A stretch of DNA of 64,000 nt from Arthrobacter sp. ov118 (lineage in GTDB: Bacteria > Actinomycetota > Actinomycetes > Actinomycetales > Micrococcaceae), in contig NZ_FPAY01000010.1 of assembly GCF_900116495.1 (NCBI RefSeq), forward strand, positions 124,001-188,000. Reading direction: 5' to 3'. The first letter of the stretch is position 1. Every line of letters begins with the position of its first letter. Shown here in pieces: positions 27,289 to 35,642 of this stretch. The translations under genes were made by a program, and so were the position numbers. The notes beneath the pieces are model-generated. The model worked only from the letters and a program-made list of their open reading frames with translations, was not told where the DNA came from and did no database searches.

Positions 27289-27642
27289 CTACCAGGCCAG
27301 GGACTGTGCCCGGCGGCGGATTTCGGTCTTGCGGCCTTCGCGGAGGGCGTCGATCGGCCGCCCGCGCAGTGACTCGTCCGGGGTGAAGAGCCAGTTGATC
27401 AGATCCTCGTCCGAGTAGCCGGCGTCAGAGAGGACAACAATGGTGCCTTTCAGGCTTTCCACTGCGTGGCCGTCCTGGATGAATGCCGCCGGCACGGACC
27501 GGATGCGCCGGTCTCCGATTCTTATGGCCGCCAGCGCACGCTCGTCCAGAAGTGCATGGACTTTGGTAATAGACACATTAAGAAGCTGTGCCACATCGGG
27601 CAGGGGCAGCCATTCGCCCACGAGGTTTTCTACATTACTCAC
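27289..27642 (-). CDS. Rv2175c-like DNA-binding protein (winged helix)
   Basis: A 117-residue protein matching the actinobacterial Rv2175c family: 'EWLPLPDVAQLLNVSITKVHALLDERAL' forms an N-terminal HTH with a MerR/excisionase-like winged region ('AAIRIGDRRIRSVPAAFI'), then a C-terminal helical domain with 'WLFTPDESLRGRPIDALREGRKTEIRRRAQSL'. In M. tuberculosis Rv2175c binds DNA and is phosphorylated by PknL, encoded next door. Here a PknL-position kinase lies 1.7 kb away on the other strand, with the LysM gene between. GTG start; no strong ribosome site. The DNA targets are not known. Confidence 0.85.
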   Translation of the reverse strand: MSNVENLVGEWLPLPDVAQLLNVSITKVHALLDERALAAIRIGDRRIRSVPAAFIQDGHAVESLKGTIVVLSDAGYSDEDLINWLFTPDESLRGRPIDALREGRKTEIRRRAQSLAW

Positions 27643-27772
27643 GGATAAAGATTGCCACGGTGGGTGCCCCGTCGCCTAGTCGGTGCCGACACTCCGCCGG
27701 GTCGCGGGTTTCGGAATATCAAACAGTTCTTGTGCTAACCGGAAATTCGTGAGAGATTCACATAGATCACAT

Positions 27773-27806
27773 TTGTAACAGCAATAACTTTTGTCACACT
27801 GGTAAC
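27773..27806 (+). promoter_or_regulatory. Direct repeats upstream of the LysM gene (MtrA-like boxes)
   Basis: Two related 16-bp elements, TTGTAACAGCAATAAC (27773-27788) and TTGTCACACTGGTAAC (27791-27806), lie in direct orientation 18 bp apart, 52-85 bp before the ATG. They resemble GTNACA/RTAAC direct repeats bound by the MtrA response regulator at cell-wall hydrolase genes. Identity of the regulator is inference. Confidence 0.4.
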
Positions 27807-27857
27807 AACACTTGTACCGGCTGACCACAGCGTTGCCGCTGAGAAGAGGATCTTTCA

Positions 27858-29258
27858 ATGACAACCTCACGTGCGTCACAGCACCACCCGAGGCCCAGCC
27901 TGCCGCTGATCGCGGCGACAACAGCGGCGCTGCCTGCCGTCGTGCTTTCCTCCCTGGCGGTTGCCCAGCCTGCCGCTGCGGAGCCCCGTGCGCGTGCCGT
28001 CCCGGCCACCCTCGCGGCCGCGATGCGCGCCCAGGCTAAGGCGGACGTGGCGACGTCCCTCAAGGGTGCGGTGATCCCCGCCGCTTCTGTCCCGGCAGCG
28101 CTGCCCAACGCCCTGCGCCCAACCCGGACGGCGGCTCCGGCCGAGTACACGATTGCCCGCGGTGACACCATCAGCGCCGTCGCCGGCCGCTATGGCCTGG
28201 ACACCTACGCCGTGCTCAAGCTGAACAATCTGCAGGCGAACACGATCATCTACCCCGGCCAGAAGATCAAGCTGACGGGTTCGAAGGCGGCGCCGGCACC
28301 CACAGCATCCGCCTCAGCCACCGTCAAACCGGCCACTGCCGCCTCCGGCACCGGCAGCGTGCACATCGTCAAGGCCGGCGACACCCTCAGTGCCATCGCT
28401 GCCCGCCACGGCGTTGGCCTTTCCCAGATCTTCAAGTGGAACGGGCTCGGCATGGGCTCCATCATCTACCCCGGCCAGAAGATCAAGCTCGGCGGCGGTT
28501 CCACTGCCACTACCCCTTCCAAGACTGCCCCGTCGGCGCCCGCCGCAACCCCGTCGGCACCCGCCACCACATCGGCCAGCTCCGGTTCCTACACGATCAA
28601 GGCCGGCGATACCCTCTCCGGCATTGCCGCCAGGAACGGCGTTCGACTCTCGGACGTCCTCTCCGCCAACCGGCTGACGATGTCGAGCATTATCTATCCG
28701 GGTCAGAAGCTCGTTATTCCCGGCGCGTCCACGATCGCACCGGCTTCGAGCAAGCCTGCCGCAACCACGCCGCTGGTGCCCAGCACGTTCCTCGGGTTCA
28801 CTTACCCGGCGGCCGTAGTGAGCTCGGCGAACCAGAACAAGGCACTGCTCAACGCTTCTCCGGTCCCCAGCCGCGAACAGATGAAATCGATCGTGGCGGA
28901 CACTGCGCGGCGCATGGGCGTGGACGCCAGCCTGGCCCTCGCCTTCGCGTATCAGGAATCGGGCTTCAGCCAGCGAGCGGTGTCCCCTGCCAACGCGATC
29001 GGCACCATGCAGGTCATCCCGTCCTCCGGCCAGTGGGCCTCGGACCTGGTCGGGCGGAAACTGAACCTGCTGGATCCGTATGACAACGCCACTGCAGGAA
29101 TCGCCATCATCCGCCAGCTGGTCAATTCGAGCCCGGATCTGGATACTGCGATCGCCGGCTATTACCAGGGTCAGTACTCGGTTAGCCAGAACGGCATGTT
29201 CGAGGACACCAAGGGGTATGTCGCCGCCATCAAGGCCAACCGGACGCTGTTCAGGTAG
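27858..29258 (+). CDS. Secreted three-LysM protein with lytic transglycosylase domain
   Basis: Predicted secreted peptidoglycan-binding enzyme. The 466-residue protein has a signal peptide ending near 'AQPAAAEP' (about residue 42), then three LysM repeats at about 95-140, 167-212 and 244-289, each with 'GDT(I/L)S' and 'YPGQK(I/L)', separated by Pro/Ala/Ser/Thr linkers. The C-terminal SLT domain (about 338-466) has the 'AFAYQESGFSQRAVSPANAIGTMQ' pattern with catalytic Glu367. This is the usual actinobacterial wall-remodelling layout. Upstream elements suggest MtrA-type control. A perfect hairpin terminator follows. Its genomic slot between Rv2175c-like and PASTA-kinase genes suggests it is part of a wall-sensing neighbourhood. 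Confidence 0.9.
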   Translation: MTTSRASQHHPRPSLPLIAATTAALPAVVLSSLAVAQPAAAEPRARAVPATLAAAMRAQAKADVATSLKGAVIPAASVPAALPNALRPTRTAAPAEYTIARGDTISAVAGRYGLDTYAVLKLNNLQANTIIYPGQKIKLTGSKAAPAPTASASATVKPATAASGTGSVHIVKAGDTLSAIAARHGVGLSQIFKWNGLGMGSIIYPGQKIKLGGGSTATTPSKTAPSAPAATPSAPATTSASSGSYTIKAGDTLSGIAARNGVRLSDVLSANRLTMSSIIYPGQKLVIPGASTIAPASSKPAATTPLVPSTFLGFTYPAAVVSSANQNKALLNASPVPSREQMKSIVADTARRMGVDASLALAFAYQESGFSQRAVSPANAIGTMQVIPSSGQWASDLVGRKLNLLDPYDNATAGIAIIRQLVNSSPDLDTAIAGYYQGQYSVSQNGMFEDTKGYVAAIKANRTLFR

Positions 29259-29293
29259 GCACGCACGGCGCTTGACCACGGCGTTTGACGCTG

Positions 29294-29324
29294 CGGGCCC
29301 GGATCGCATGTTGATCCGGGCCCG
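29294..29324 (+). terminator. Terminator between the LysM gene and the PASTA kinase gene
   Basis: Perfect 12-bp stem (29294-29305 with 29313-29324), 7-base loop, then TTTCTGT. It lies 36 bp after the LysM stop. Confidence 0.8.
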
Positions 29325-29339
29325 TTTCTGTCCAACGAC

Positions 29340-29345
29340 TACGAT
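29340..29345 (+). promoter_or_regulatory. Putative -10 for a leaderless kinase transcript
   Basis: TACGAT followed by exactly six bases and the GTG start of the kinase gene. No Shine-Dalgarno is present, so a leaderless message is likely. Inference. Confidence 0.45.
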
Positions 29346-29351
29346 TGTAGG

Positions 29352-31499
29352 GTGCAAGAATACGTGTCGGACACTCTCGTCGGGAACCTGGTGGATAACC
29401 GCTACCAGGTTCAATCCAGGCTTGCCCGCGGCGGCATGTCCACCGTGTACCTCGCCACGGACCAGCGTTTGGAGCGCGATGTGGCACTAAAAGTGCTGCA
29501 CCCCCACCTGGCCGACGATCCTCAGTTCCTGCACCGGCTGGGACGCGAAGCCAAAGCTGCCGCCCGGCTCTCCCACCCCCACGTGGTGGGTGTCCTGGAC
29601 CAGGGCGAGGACGGCCGGCTCGCGTACCTCGTCATGGAGTTCATCAAGGGCCACACGCTGCGCGACGTCCTCAAAGAGAAGGGCGCCCTGTCACCGAGGC
29701 TGGCCCTGGCCCTGATCGATCCCGTCGTCGAGGGGCTCGGGGCCGCACACGCTGCTGGAATGATCCACCGCGACATCAAGCCGGAAAACGTCCTGATCGC
29801 CGACGACGGCCGGATCAAGCTCGGCGACTTCGGCCTGGCGCGCGCCATCTCGACGTCCACGAGCACCGGGGCCCTGATCGGGACTGTCGCCTACCTCTCC
29901 CCCGAGCTTGTCCTGGGCAAGCAGGCGGACGCCCGCAGCGACATCTACTCGGTAGGGATCATGCTCTACGAAATGATCACCGGCCGGCAGCCGTTCGACG
30001 GTGAGGTGCCCATCCAGGTCGCCTACCAGCACGTCAACTCCACCGTGGGGCCTCCGTCCGCGCACGTGCCCGGACTGGCCGCGGAGATCGACGAACTCGT
30101 CCAGTGGTGCACCGACAGGGACCCGGACAAGCGCCCCGTCGACGGCGGTGCCCTGTTGTCCGAACTCCGTCATATCAGGACAAACCTCAGCGACGCCGAG
30201 CTTGACCTCCAGCCGCCGGCGGCCATCCGCAGCATCCTGCCGCCAGCCGCCCCGCCCGCCAGACAGCCCGGCGGTACCGCTCCGGCGCCGGACGCGCAGG
30301 AGACTGCATACAAGCAGCCCCCTGACGGGATGCCAACCGAAGTCTATGGCGGCCTCCAGCAGCCCACGGAGATGATCTCCCGCCACAGCGGCAACCCGAC
30401 CACCGTGATGAGCAACGCCCCGCGGCGTCCCGCTTACGGGCCGTTGTCCCCTCCGGAGGAGTCGGCGTACCAGGACGGCCCCGGGTATGGCGCGCCGCAG
30501 GACGTTGCAACGGCGCCCAGCAAGCGCGTTCAGCGCAAGCTGGAGAAGGACGAAGTCAAGGCGCGCCAGCGCGCTGCGGCCACGCCCACCAAGACGCTGC
30601 ACGAAGGAAACCCCCGACGCCGCGGGCTGCTGTGGATTGTCCTGCTGGTGGTCGCGGCGCTGCTCGCCGCCGCCGCCGGCTGGTTCTTTGGCATGGGTCC
30701 CGGTTCGCCGGGGACGATTCCCCCCGTGGCCAACAAGACCGTTGCACAGGCTCAGGACCTGCTGCGCACTGCCGGGTTCCAGTCCACCGTCAAAGACGTC
30801 TTCAACGACGACGTCTCGCCCGGCCTGGTGGTCAGTTCCGAGCCCAAAGCCGGCGAGGTCATTCGGAAATTCCAGCCTGTGTCCCTCGCCGTTTCCAAGG
30901 GCCCGGAATTGTTCCCGCTGGCAGAGCTCACCGGCAAATCCCTGGACGAGGCCAAGACAACCCTCAACGGCGCCCACATGGCCCTCGGCCCGATCACCGA
31001 GAAGTTCGATGAGACGGCCCCTGCCGGGACAGTTCTGGCCCAGGCGCCGGGCAGCGGCAACCCGGTCAGGCACGGGACGCCGGTGGCCCTGACCGTGTCT
31101 AAGGGTCCACAGCCCATCCCGGTTCCGGATGTCCGGGGCCAGGAGCAGGATGCCGCCGTGAGCGCCCTCGAGGCGGCAGGACTGAAGGCCGTCGTCGCCC
31201 CGGAGCGGGTCAATGACCGGAAGGTCCCCAAGGGTTCAGTGGTTGCCCAGGATCCGGCCTCCGGCAACCTGACCAAGGGCGGAGCCGTGACGCTGACCAT
31301 TTCCGATGGCCCGAAGCTCGTGGACGTCCCGAGCTTCATCGGGAAGCAGGCCACAGAAGCCCAAGATGCCCTTGAAAAGCTCGGATTCAAGGTCCAGATC
31401 GATGAAATCCTGGGCGGATTCTTCGGCACAGTCCGCGCCCAGGACCCCGTCAACACGAAAGTCCCGGAAGGTTCGACCATCACACTGACCGTAGTCTGA
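29352..31499 (+). CDS. PASTA-domain Ser/Thr protein kinase (PknL position)
   Basis: Transmembrane Hanks-type kinase sensing muropeptides or lipid II. The 715-residue protein has an N-terminal kinase domain (about 15-280) with glycine loop 'LARGGMSTVYLA', Lys47, Glu66, catalytic 'HRDIKPEN' (Asp141), DFG at 159-161 and a Ser/Thr-rich activation loop 'STSTSTGALIGT'. A Pro/Gln-rich juxtamembrane segment, a basic stretch and one membrane helix (about 424-446) follow. Four tandem PASTA repeats fill residues ~455-715. It is next to the class II DAHP synthase and near an Rv2175c-like gene, as pknL is in M. tuberculosis. An alternative GTG lies at 29364. Confidence 0.95.
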   Translation: MQEYVSDTLVGNLVDNRYQVQSRLARGGMSTVYLATDQRLERDVALKVLHPHLADDPQFLHRLGREAKAAARLSHPHVVGVLDQGEDGRLAYLVMEFIKGHTLRDVLKEKGALSPRLALALIDPVVEGLGAAHAAGMIHRDIKPENVLIADDGRIKLGDFGLARAISTSTSTGALIGTVAYLSPELVLGKQADARSDIYSVGIMLYEMITGRQPFDGEVPIQVAYQHVNSTVGPPSAHVPGLAAEIDELVQWCTDRDPDKRPVDGGALLSELRHIRTNLSDAELDLQPPAAIRSILPPAAPPARQPGGTAPAPDAQETAYKQPPDGMPTEVYGGLQQPTEMISRHSGNPTTVMSNAPRRPAYGPLSPPEESAYQDGPGYGAPQDVATAPSKRVQRKLEKDEVKARQRAAATPTKTLHEGNPRRRGLLWIVLLVVAALLAAAAGWFFGMGPGSPGTIPPVANKTVAQAQDLLRTAGFQSTVKDVFNDDVSPGLVVSSEPKAGEVIRKFQPVSLAVSKGPELFPLAELTGKSLDEAKTTLNGAHMALGPITEKFDETAPAGTVLAQAPGSGNPVRHGTPVALTVSKGPQPIPVPDVRGQEQDAAVSALEAAGLKAVVAPERVNDRKVPKGSVVAQDPASGNLTKGGAVTLTISDGPKLVDVPSFIGKQATEAQDALEKLGFKVQIDEILGGFFGTVRAQDPVNTKVPEGSTITLTVV

Positions 31500-31518
31500 G
31501 CGTCGTCGGTCTCACCGC

Positions 31519-31565
31519 ACAAAGAAGCTCCGCCCGGCTGGTGCAGCCGGGCGGAGCTTCTTTGT
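31519..31565. terminator. Bidirectional terminator between kinase and DAHP synthase genes
   Basis: Perfect 21-bp stem (31519-31539 with 31545-31565) around a 5-base loop GGTGC. The stem ends in AAAG/CTTT runs on both sides, so it can act in both directions between convergent genes. Confidence 0.9.
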
Positions 31566-31591
31566 CAGGTGTCAGTGCGGGCGGCAGCGCG

Positions 31592-32983
31592 TCAGCGCTT
31601 GGCGAGCGCGCCTGCCACCAGGAACGCCATCTCCAGGGACTGCATGTGGTTCAGGCGCGGATCGCAGACTGACTCATACCGGTCCAGGAACGCTTCCTGG
31701 TCGATCGGGTCGGCTCCGCCGAGGCATTCGGCGACGTCGTCACCCGTCATCTCCACGTGCAGGCCGCCGGGAACGGTGCCGAGCGCGTGGTGGACCTCAA
31801 AGAATCCGCGCACTTCGTCGATGACGTCGTCGAAGTTGCGGGTCTTGTAGCCGTTGGGCGAGGTGACCGTGTTGCCGTGCATGGGGTCGGTGACCCACAG
31901 GACCTGCGCACCTGAGGCGGTGACGCGCTCGACGACCGCCGGGAGCTTTTCGCGGATGTTACCGGCGCCCATGCGGGTGATGAAGGTCAGCCGGCCCGGC
32001 TCCCGGTCCGGATCCAGCTTGTCGATCAGCCGCAGGGCGTCGTCGCCGCTCGTCGACGGGCCAAGCTTTACGCCGATGGGATTGCGGACCCGGGATAGGA
32101 AATCAACGTGCGCGTTATCCAGTTCGCGGGTGCGCTCCCCGATCCACAGGAAGTGTGCGGAAGTGTCATACGGCAGTCCGGTGCGCGAGTCGATGCGGGT
32201 CAGGGCGCGCTCGTAATCTAGCAGCAGGGCCTCGTGGCTCGCGTAGAACTCCACGCGCTTGAGCGCTTCAAAGTCGGCGCCGCAGGAGTCCATGAATTTG
32301 ATGGCGCGGTCGATGTCCCGGGCCAGCGACTCGTAGCGGGCGTGGGCCGGGTTCTCGGTGAAGCCTTTGTTCCACTGGTGCACCAGGCGCAAGTCCGCGA
32401 AGCCGCCTTGCGTGAACGCACGGATCAGGTTCAGCGTGGAGGCCGAGGTGTGGTAGGCCCTGAGCATCCGGCCGGCATCATGCGCGCGGGAGTCGGGGGT
32501 GAAGTCGTAGCCGTTGACGATGTCGCCGCGGTAGGCCGGGAGGGTAACGCCGTCGCGGGTTTCATCGTTGGAGGAGCGGGGCTTGGCGAACTGGCCAGCC
32601 ATGCGGCCCATCTTGATGACCGGCATGGCCGCACCGTACGTGAGCACTACGGCCATCTGCAGGATGGTCCGGACGCGGGCACTGATCTTGTCCGCCGTCG
32701 CCGCCTCGAAGGTCTCGGCGCAGTCCCCGCCCTGAAGCAGGAAGGCCTTGCCCTGCGCGGCGGCGGCAAGCCGTTCGCGGAGGATGTCCACTTCGCCGGC
32801 AAACACCAGGGGCGGGAGGACGGAGAGTTCCTTGACGGACGCCTTGAAAACAGCCGGGTCCGACCACGTGGGCTGCTGCGAGGCCGGCAGATCCCGCCAG
32901 TTGTCCAGTCCGGGATAGTTGGCGGCTCCGCTTTGGGCGGTGCTGGTCAGCGGGGAAACTGGTTTCTCAGATAGCTGGGTCAC
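31592..32983 (-). CDS. aroG: 3-Deoxy-7-phosphoheptulonate synthase, class II
   Basis: First shikimate-pathway enzyme, joining erythrose-4-phosphate and phosphoenolpyruvate. The 463-residue protein is the plant/actinobacterial class II type. Motifs include 'AFLLQGGDCAETFE' (near residue 80), 'RMAGQFAKPRSSNDET', 'LPAYRGDIVNG', 'SHEALLLDYE', 'GVKLGPS' and 'WVTDPMHGNT'. It lies convergent to the kinase gene, as Rv2178c is near pknL. The GTG start lacks a usable Shine-Dalgarno, but a TATCCT hexamer lies exactly six bases before it, suggesting leaderless translation. No chorismate mutase is fused. Confidence 0.96.
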   Translation of the reverse strand: MTQLSEKPVSPLTSTAQSGAANYPGLDNWRDLPASQQPTWSDPAVFKASVKELSVLPPLVFAGEVDILRERLAAAAQGKAFLLQGGDCAETFEAATADKISARVRTILQMAVVLTYGAAMPVIKMGRMAGQFAKPRSSNDETRDGVTLPAYRGDIVNGYDFTPDSRAHDAGRMLRAYHTSASTLNLIRAFTQGGFADLRLVHQWNKGFTENPAHARYESLARDIDRAIKFMDSCGADFEALKRVEFYASHEALLLDYERALTRIDSRTGLPYDTSAHFLWIGERTRELDNAHVDFLSRVRNPIGVKLGPSTSGDDALRLIDKLDPDREPGRLTFITRMGAGNIREKLPAVVERVTASGAQVLWVTDPMHGNTVTSPNGYKTRNFDDVIDEVRGFFEVHHALGTVPGGLHVEMTGDDVAECLGGADPIDQEAFLDRYESVCDPRLNHMQSLEMAFLVAGALAKR

Positions 32984-32989
32984 CCTCTA

Positions 32990-32995
32990 AGGATA
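32990..32995 (-). promoter_or_regulatory. Putative -10 for a leaderless aroG transcript
   Basis: TATCCT on the minus strand followed by six bases and the GTG start. Same geometry as at dnaE and the PASTA kinase gene. Inference. Confidence 0.4.
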
Positions 32996-33105
32996 GTTGT
33001 CCCGAGGGTGTTCGGCGGCCCCGCCTGTCATTGACAGCCGCGGTAGCGTCACATGGCGCCAGGCCAAGCTGCCAAGACGGCTGGCGGGACGCCAGCGCCC
33101 AGCGC

Positions 33106-33921
33106 TCACGCCGAGCCGGGGGCTTCCGGTTCGTCCTCCCCCGCCGCCGTCGCGCCGCGGTCCGGGGACGGTTCTTCTGCTGTTTCTGAAGCCGTGGCTG
33201 CAGCTGCCTCCCGGGCCAGGTCCGCGGTTGCATCCTGCGTTTTACGGGCCAGACGGAGCTTCACGACAGCGGCGTACTCGTCCACGTATTCCTGCCCGGA
33301 CAGCCGCATGAGCTCGTACATGATCTCGTCGGTCACCGAACGCTGGATCAGCCTGTCGTCTTCCATCCCGTAATACCGGCTGAAGTCCAGCGGCTCGCCG
33401 AAGATCATGCCGATGCGCCGAATGTTGGGCACGCGCTTGCCGATCGGCTGGACCTTGTCAGTTCCGATCATCGCCACGGGGATGACGGGGACCCGGGCCT
33501 GCAGCGCGAGGCGGGCAACGCCGACCTTGCCCCGGTAGAGGTGCCCGTCGGGGCTGCGGGTGCCCTCGGGATAGATGCCCAGGAGGGAACCGTTCCTGAG
33601 GACGTCCATGCCGGCGTTGAGGGACAGCGCGGACGCGGCACCCCCGGACCTGTCCATGGGGAGCTGGTTGGTGAGCCGGAAGAAGGCCGCGGTCAGCTTG
33701 CCCTTGATCCCGGTGCCGGTGAAGTATTCGGCTTTCGCCAGGAACACGACCGGCCGCGGCACCATGACGGGCATGAAAATGGAATCCGAGAAGGAGAGGT
33801 GGTTCGAGGCCAGGATGGCGGCGCCTTCGGCCGGAACGTTGTCGAGGCCCTTGACCCAGGGCCGGAACAGCAGCCTAAGAACCGGGCCCAGGACAAATGT
33901 CTTGACGAACCAATAGAACAA
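33106..33921 (-). CDS. 1-acyl-glycerol-3-phosphate acyltransferase family protein
   Basis: PlsC-type acyltransferase of phospholipid synthesis, positionally matching Rv2182c of M. tuberculosis. The 271-residue protein has 'ASNHLSFSDS' (HxxxxD catalytic motif) near residue 38, 'GTGIKGKLTAAFFRL', 'LGIYPEGTRSPDG' (acceptor phosphate binding) and 'VPVIPVAMIGTD'. The last ~45 residues are a Glu/Ala/Pro-rich tail. The open frame continues far upstream. I chose TTG at 33921 because GGAGAGG lies nine bases before it; TTG at 33984 is the alternative. Divergent from the first alpha/beta hydrolase gene. Confidence 0.88.
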   Translation of the reverse strand: MFYWFVKTFVLGPVLRLLFRPWVKGLDNVPAEGAAILASNHLSFSDSIFMPVMVPRPVVFLAKAEYFTGTGIKGKLTAAFFRLTNQLPMDRSGGAASALSLNAGMDVLRNGSLLGIYPEGTRSPDGHLYRGKVGVARLALQARVPVIPVAMIGTDKVQPIGKRVPNIRRIGMIFGEPLDFSRYYGMEDDRLIQRSVTDEIMYELMRLSGQEYVDEYAAVVKLRLARKTQDATADLAREAAAATASETAEEPSPDRGATAAGEDEPEAPGSA

Positions 33922-34035
33922 CTTGGCGACCTCTCCGGAAAGCGTCTGGCCGGCCGCCCGAATCGGGTCCGGCCAGGACTTCAATGGACACCTTACTCTA
34001 GTGAGTTTTGCCGCCAAGGGTGACACGATGGGCTC

Positions 34036-34836
34036 ATGACTGAAAGCAGCATGTTCCCGGCGCCGGCCGCTTTCAGCTACCCCGGCCACGGCCCCAAAGC
34101 CCGGATCGGCGTGGCCATCTGCCACGGCTTTACCGGCAGCCCCCACAGCATCCTGCCATGGGCCGAGCACCTCGCCGCCGAGGGGTTCGCGGTGTCGGTC
34201 CCGCTGCTGCCCGGGCACGGCACCCACTGGCGGGACCTGGCCCGGCAGAACTGGCACGACTGGTACAGGGGCTTTGAAACGGCCTACCTGGACCTGGCCG
34301 CCCGCACCAGCGACTGCTATGTCGCGGGCCTCTCCATGGGCGGCACGATCGCCCTGCGTACCGCAGCCCGCCACACGGTCGCCGGAGTGGCCGCGGTCAA
34401 TCCCGGACTGAGCTTTTACGACCGCAGGGTCAGGATTGTCGGACTGCTCAAGTACTTCCAACGGACCACGCCGCCGCTTCAAGAGGAAAATTCCACGGCG
34501 TCCGCCACCGACGACGGCGACTACTCCGTGACGCCGCTGGCGGCCGTCCACCAGTTGAGCCGGTTGTTCTCCGCGACGCTCCGCCAGCTTCCGGCCGTCC
34601 GGTGCCCCGTCCTGGTCTTCAAGTCCGATACCGACGCCGTGGTGCCGCCGTCGTCCCTCGAACTGCTGCGCAGGCGCCTCGGGTCCCGGGACCTCAGCGT
34701 GGTCCGCCTCCCGGGCAGCGGTCATGTTGCAACCCTGGACGTTGATGCGCCGCTACTCTTTGAGGAATCAGCCCGATTCTTCCTTCAGCACGCCCGCTCC
34801 ACCACGCCGCCCGCAGCCACCTCGGAGAACCCATGA
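34036..34836 (+). CDS. Alpha/beta hydrolase, carboxylesterase type (first of tandem pair)
   Basis: A 266-residue single-domain serine hydrolase resembling bacterial monoacylglycerol lipase/carboxylesterase. It has the oxyanion region 'CHGFTGSPHS', the nucleophile elbow 'GLSMGG' near residue 96, a likely acid in 'KSDTDAVVPP' and catalytic His in 'GSGHVATLD'. No signal peptide, so cytoplasmic. It overlaps the next, clearly paralogous gene by 4 bp. Substrate is unknown; nearby acyltransferase and acyl-CoA ligase genes suggest a lipid ester. Only a weak AAGGG-type ribosome site is seen. Confidence 0.87.
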   Translation: MTESSMFPAPAAFSYPGHGPKARIGVAICHGFTGSPHSILPWAEHLAAEGFAVSVPLLPGHGTHWRDLARQNWHDWYRGFETAYLDLAARTSDCYVAGLSMGGTIALRTAARHTVAGVAAVNPGLSFYDRRVRIVGLLKYFQRTTPPLQEENSTASATDDGDYSVTPLAAVHQLSRLFSATLRQLPAVRCPVLVFKSDTDAVVPPSSLELLRRRLGSRDLSVVRLPGSGHVATLDVDAPLLFEESARFFLQHARSTTPPAATSENP

Positions 34837-35642
34837 ACATCCTCCCGGACCATTCGCCGTTCAGCAGCCCGTTCACTGGCACCGGTCCCCGGGCCGGCGT
34901 CGTGGTGTGCCACGGTTTCACCGGCAGCCCGCACGGCGTGCGGGACTGGGCGCAGTCCCTGGCTGGCGCCGGATTCGCCGTCCGGCTGCCCCTGCTGCCC
35001 GGACACGGAACGAGCTGGCAGGATCTGGCCAGGACCCGCTGGCAGGACTGGCACGGCGCGGTAGACGCGGCGTACCTTGAGCTGGCGGAAGAATGCGAAG
35101 TCGTGGTCATGGCGGGACTGTCCATGGGCGGGGCCCTGGCGCTGCGAATTGCCGCCACCCGCCCCGTTGCGGGGGTTGTCGCAGTGAACCCCGGACTCGT
35201 CATCGATGACCGCCGCGCCCCCATGGCCGGTTACTTGAGGTTTGTCCTCAAGAGCACGCCCGCGATCGCCAATGACATCCTCAAACCTGACGCGGATGAG
35301 TGCGCCTATCCGCGGACACCGGTGGCGGCAGCGCACGAACTCAACAAGATGTTCAAGGACACCGTGAGACTGCTGCCGCGCATCACGGCACCCGTCCGGG
35401 TCTACCGTTCCACCGTGGACCACGTGGTTTCCGAGTCCAGCATGAGAGCGCTGCGACGCGGGCTGACCCATTCCCCGCTCGAGGTGGTCCAGCTGGAAAA
35501 CAGCTACCACGTAGCTACGATGGACAACGACGCGCCCGAAATCTTCCGCGGCACGGCCGAATTCGTCCGGTCCGTGACGACCTCTGTCAGTTCGGACTCG
35601 GACTCCGCCAGCGCCACCCGGAAGGACACGGCCAATGACTAA
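34833..35642 (+). CDS. Alpha/beta hydrolase, carboxylesterase type (second of tandem pair)
   Basis: A 269-residue paralogue of the preceding gene. Both share 'HGFTGSPH', 'LPLLPGHGT' and the nucleophile motif 'GLSMGG', and both contain a '(A/V)AVNPGL' turn. The likely acid is in 'RSTVDHVV' and the catalytic His in 'NSYHVATMD'. A Ser/Asp-rich tail ends the protein. It overlaps both neighbours (4 bp upstream, 8 bp downstream), so the three genes form one translational unit. Retention of two diverged copies suggests different acyl or alcohol preferences; the substrate is not known. Confidence 0.87.
   Translation: MNILPDHSPFSSPFTGTGPRAGVVVCHGFTGSPHGVRDWAQSLAGAGFAVRLPLLPGHGTSWQDLARTRWQDWHGAVDAAYLELAEECEVVVMAGLSMGGALALRIAATRPVAGVVAVNPGLVIDDRRAPMAGYLRFVLKSTPAIANDILKPDADECAYPRTPVAAAHELNKMFKDTVRLLPRITAPVRVYRSTVDHVVSESSMRALRRGLTHSPLEVVQLENSYHVATMDNDAPEIFRGTAEFVRSVTTSVSSDSDSASATRKDTAND

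Noticed and set aside
27643..27857. A c-di-AMP (ydaO) riboswitch before the LysM gene
   Set aside because: Such riboswitches often precede LysM/RpfB genes, but the conserved GC-rich core is not visible here.
33922..34725. N-terminal extension of the acyltransferase to 539 residues
   Set aside because: The extra part is antisense to the first hydrolase and lacks acyltransferase sequence; a ribosome site lies before TTG 33921.
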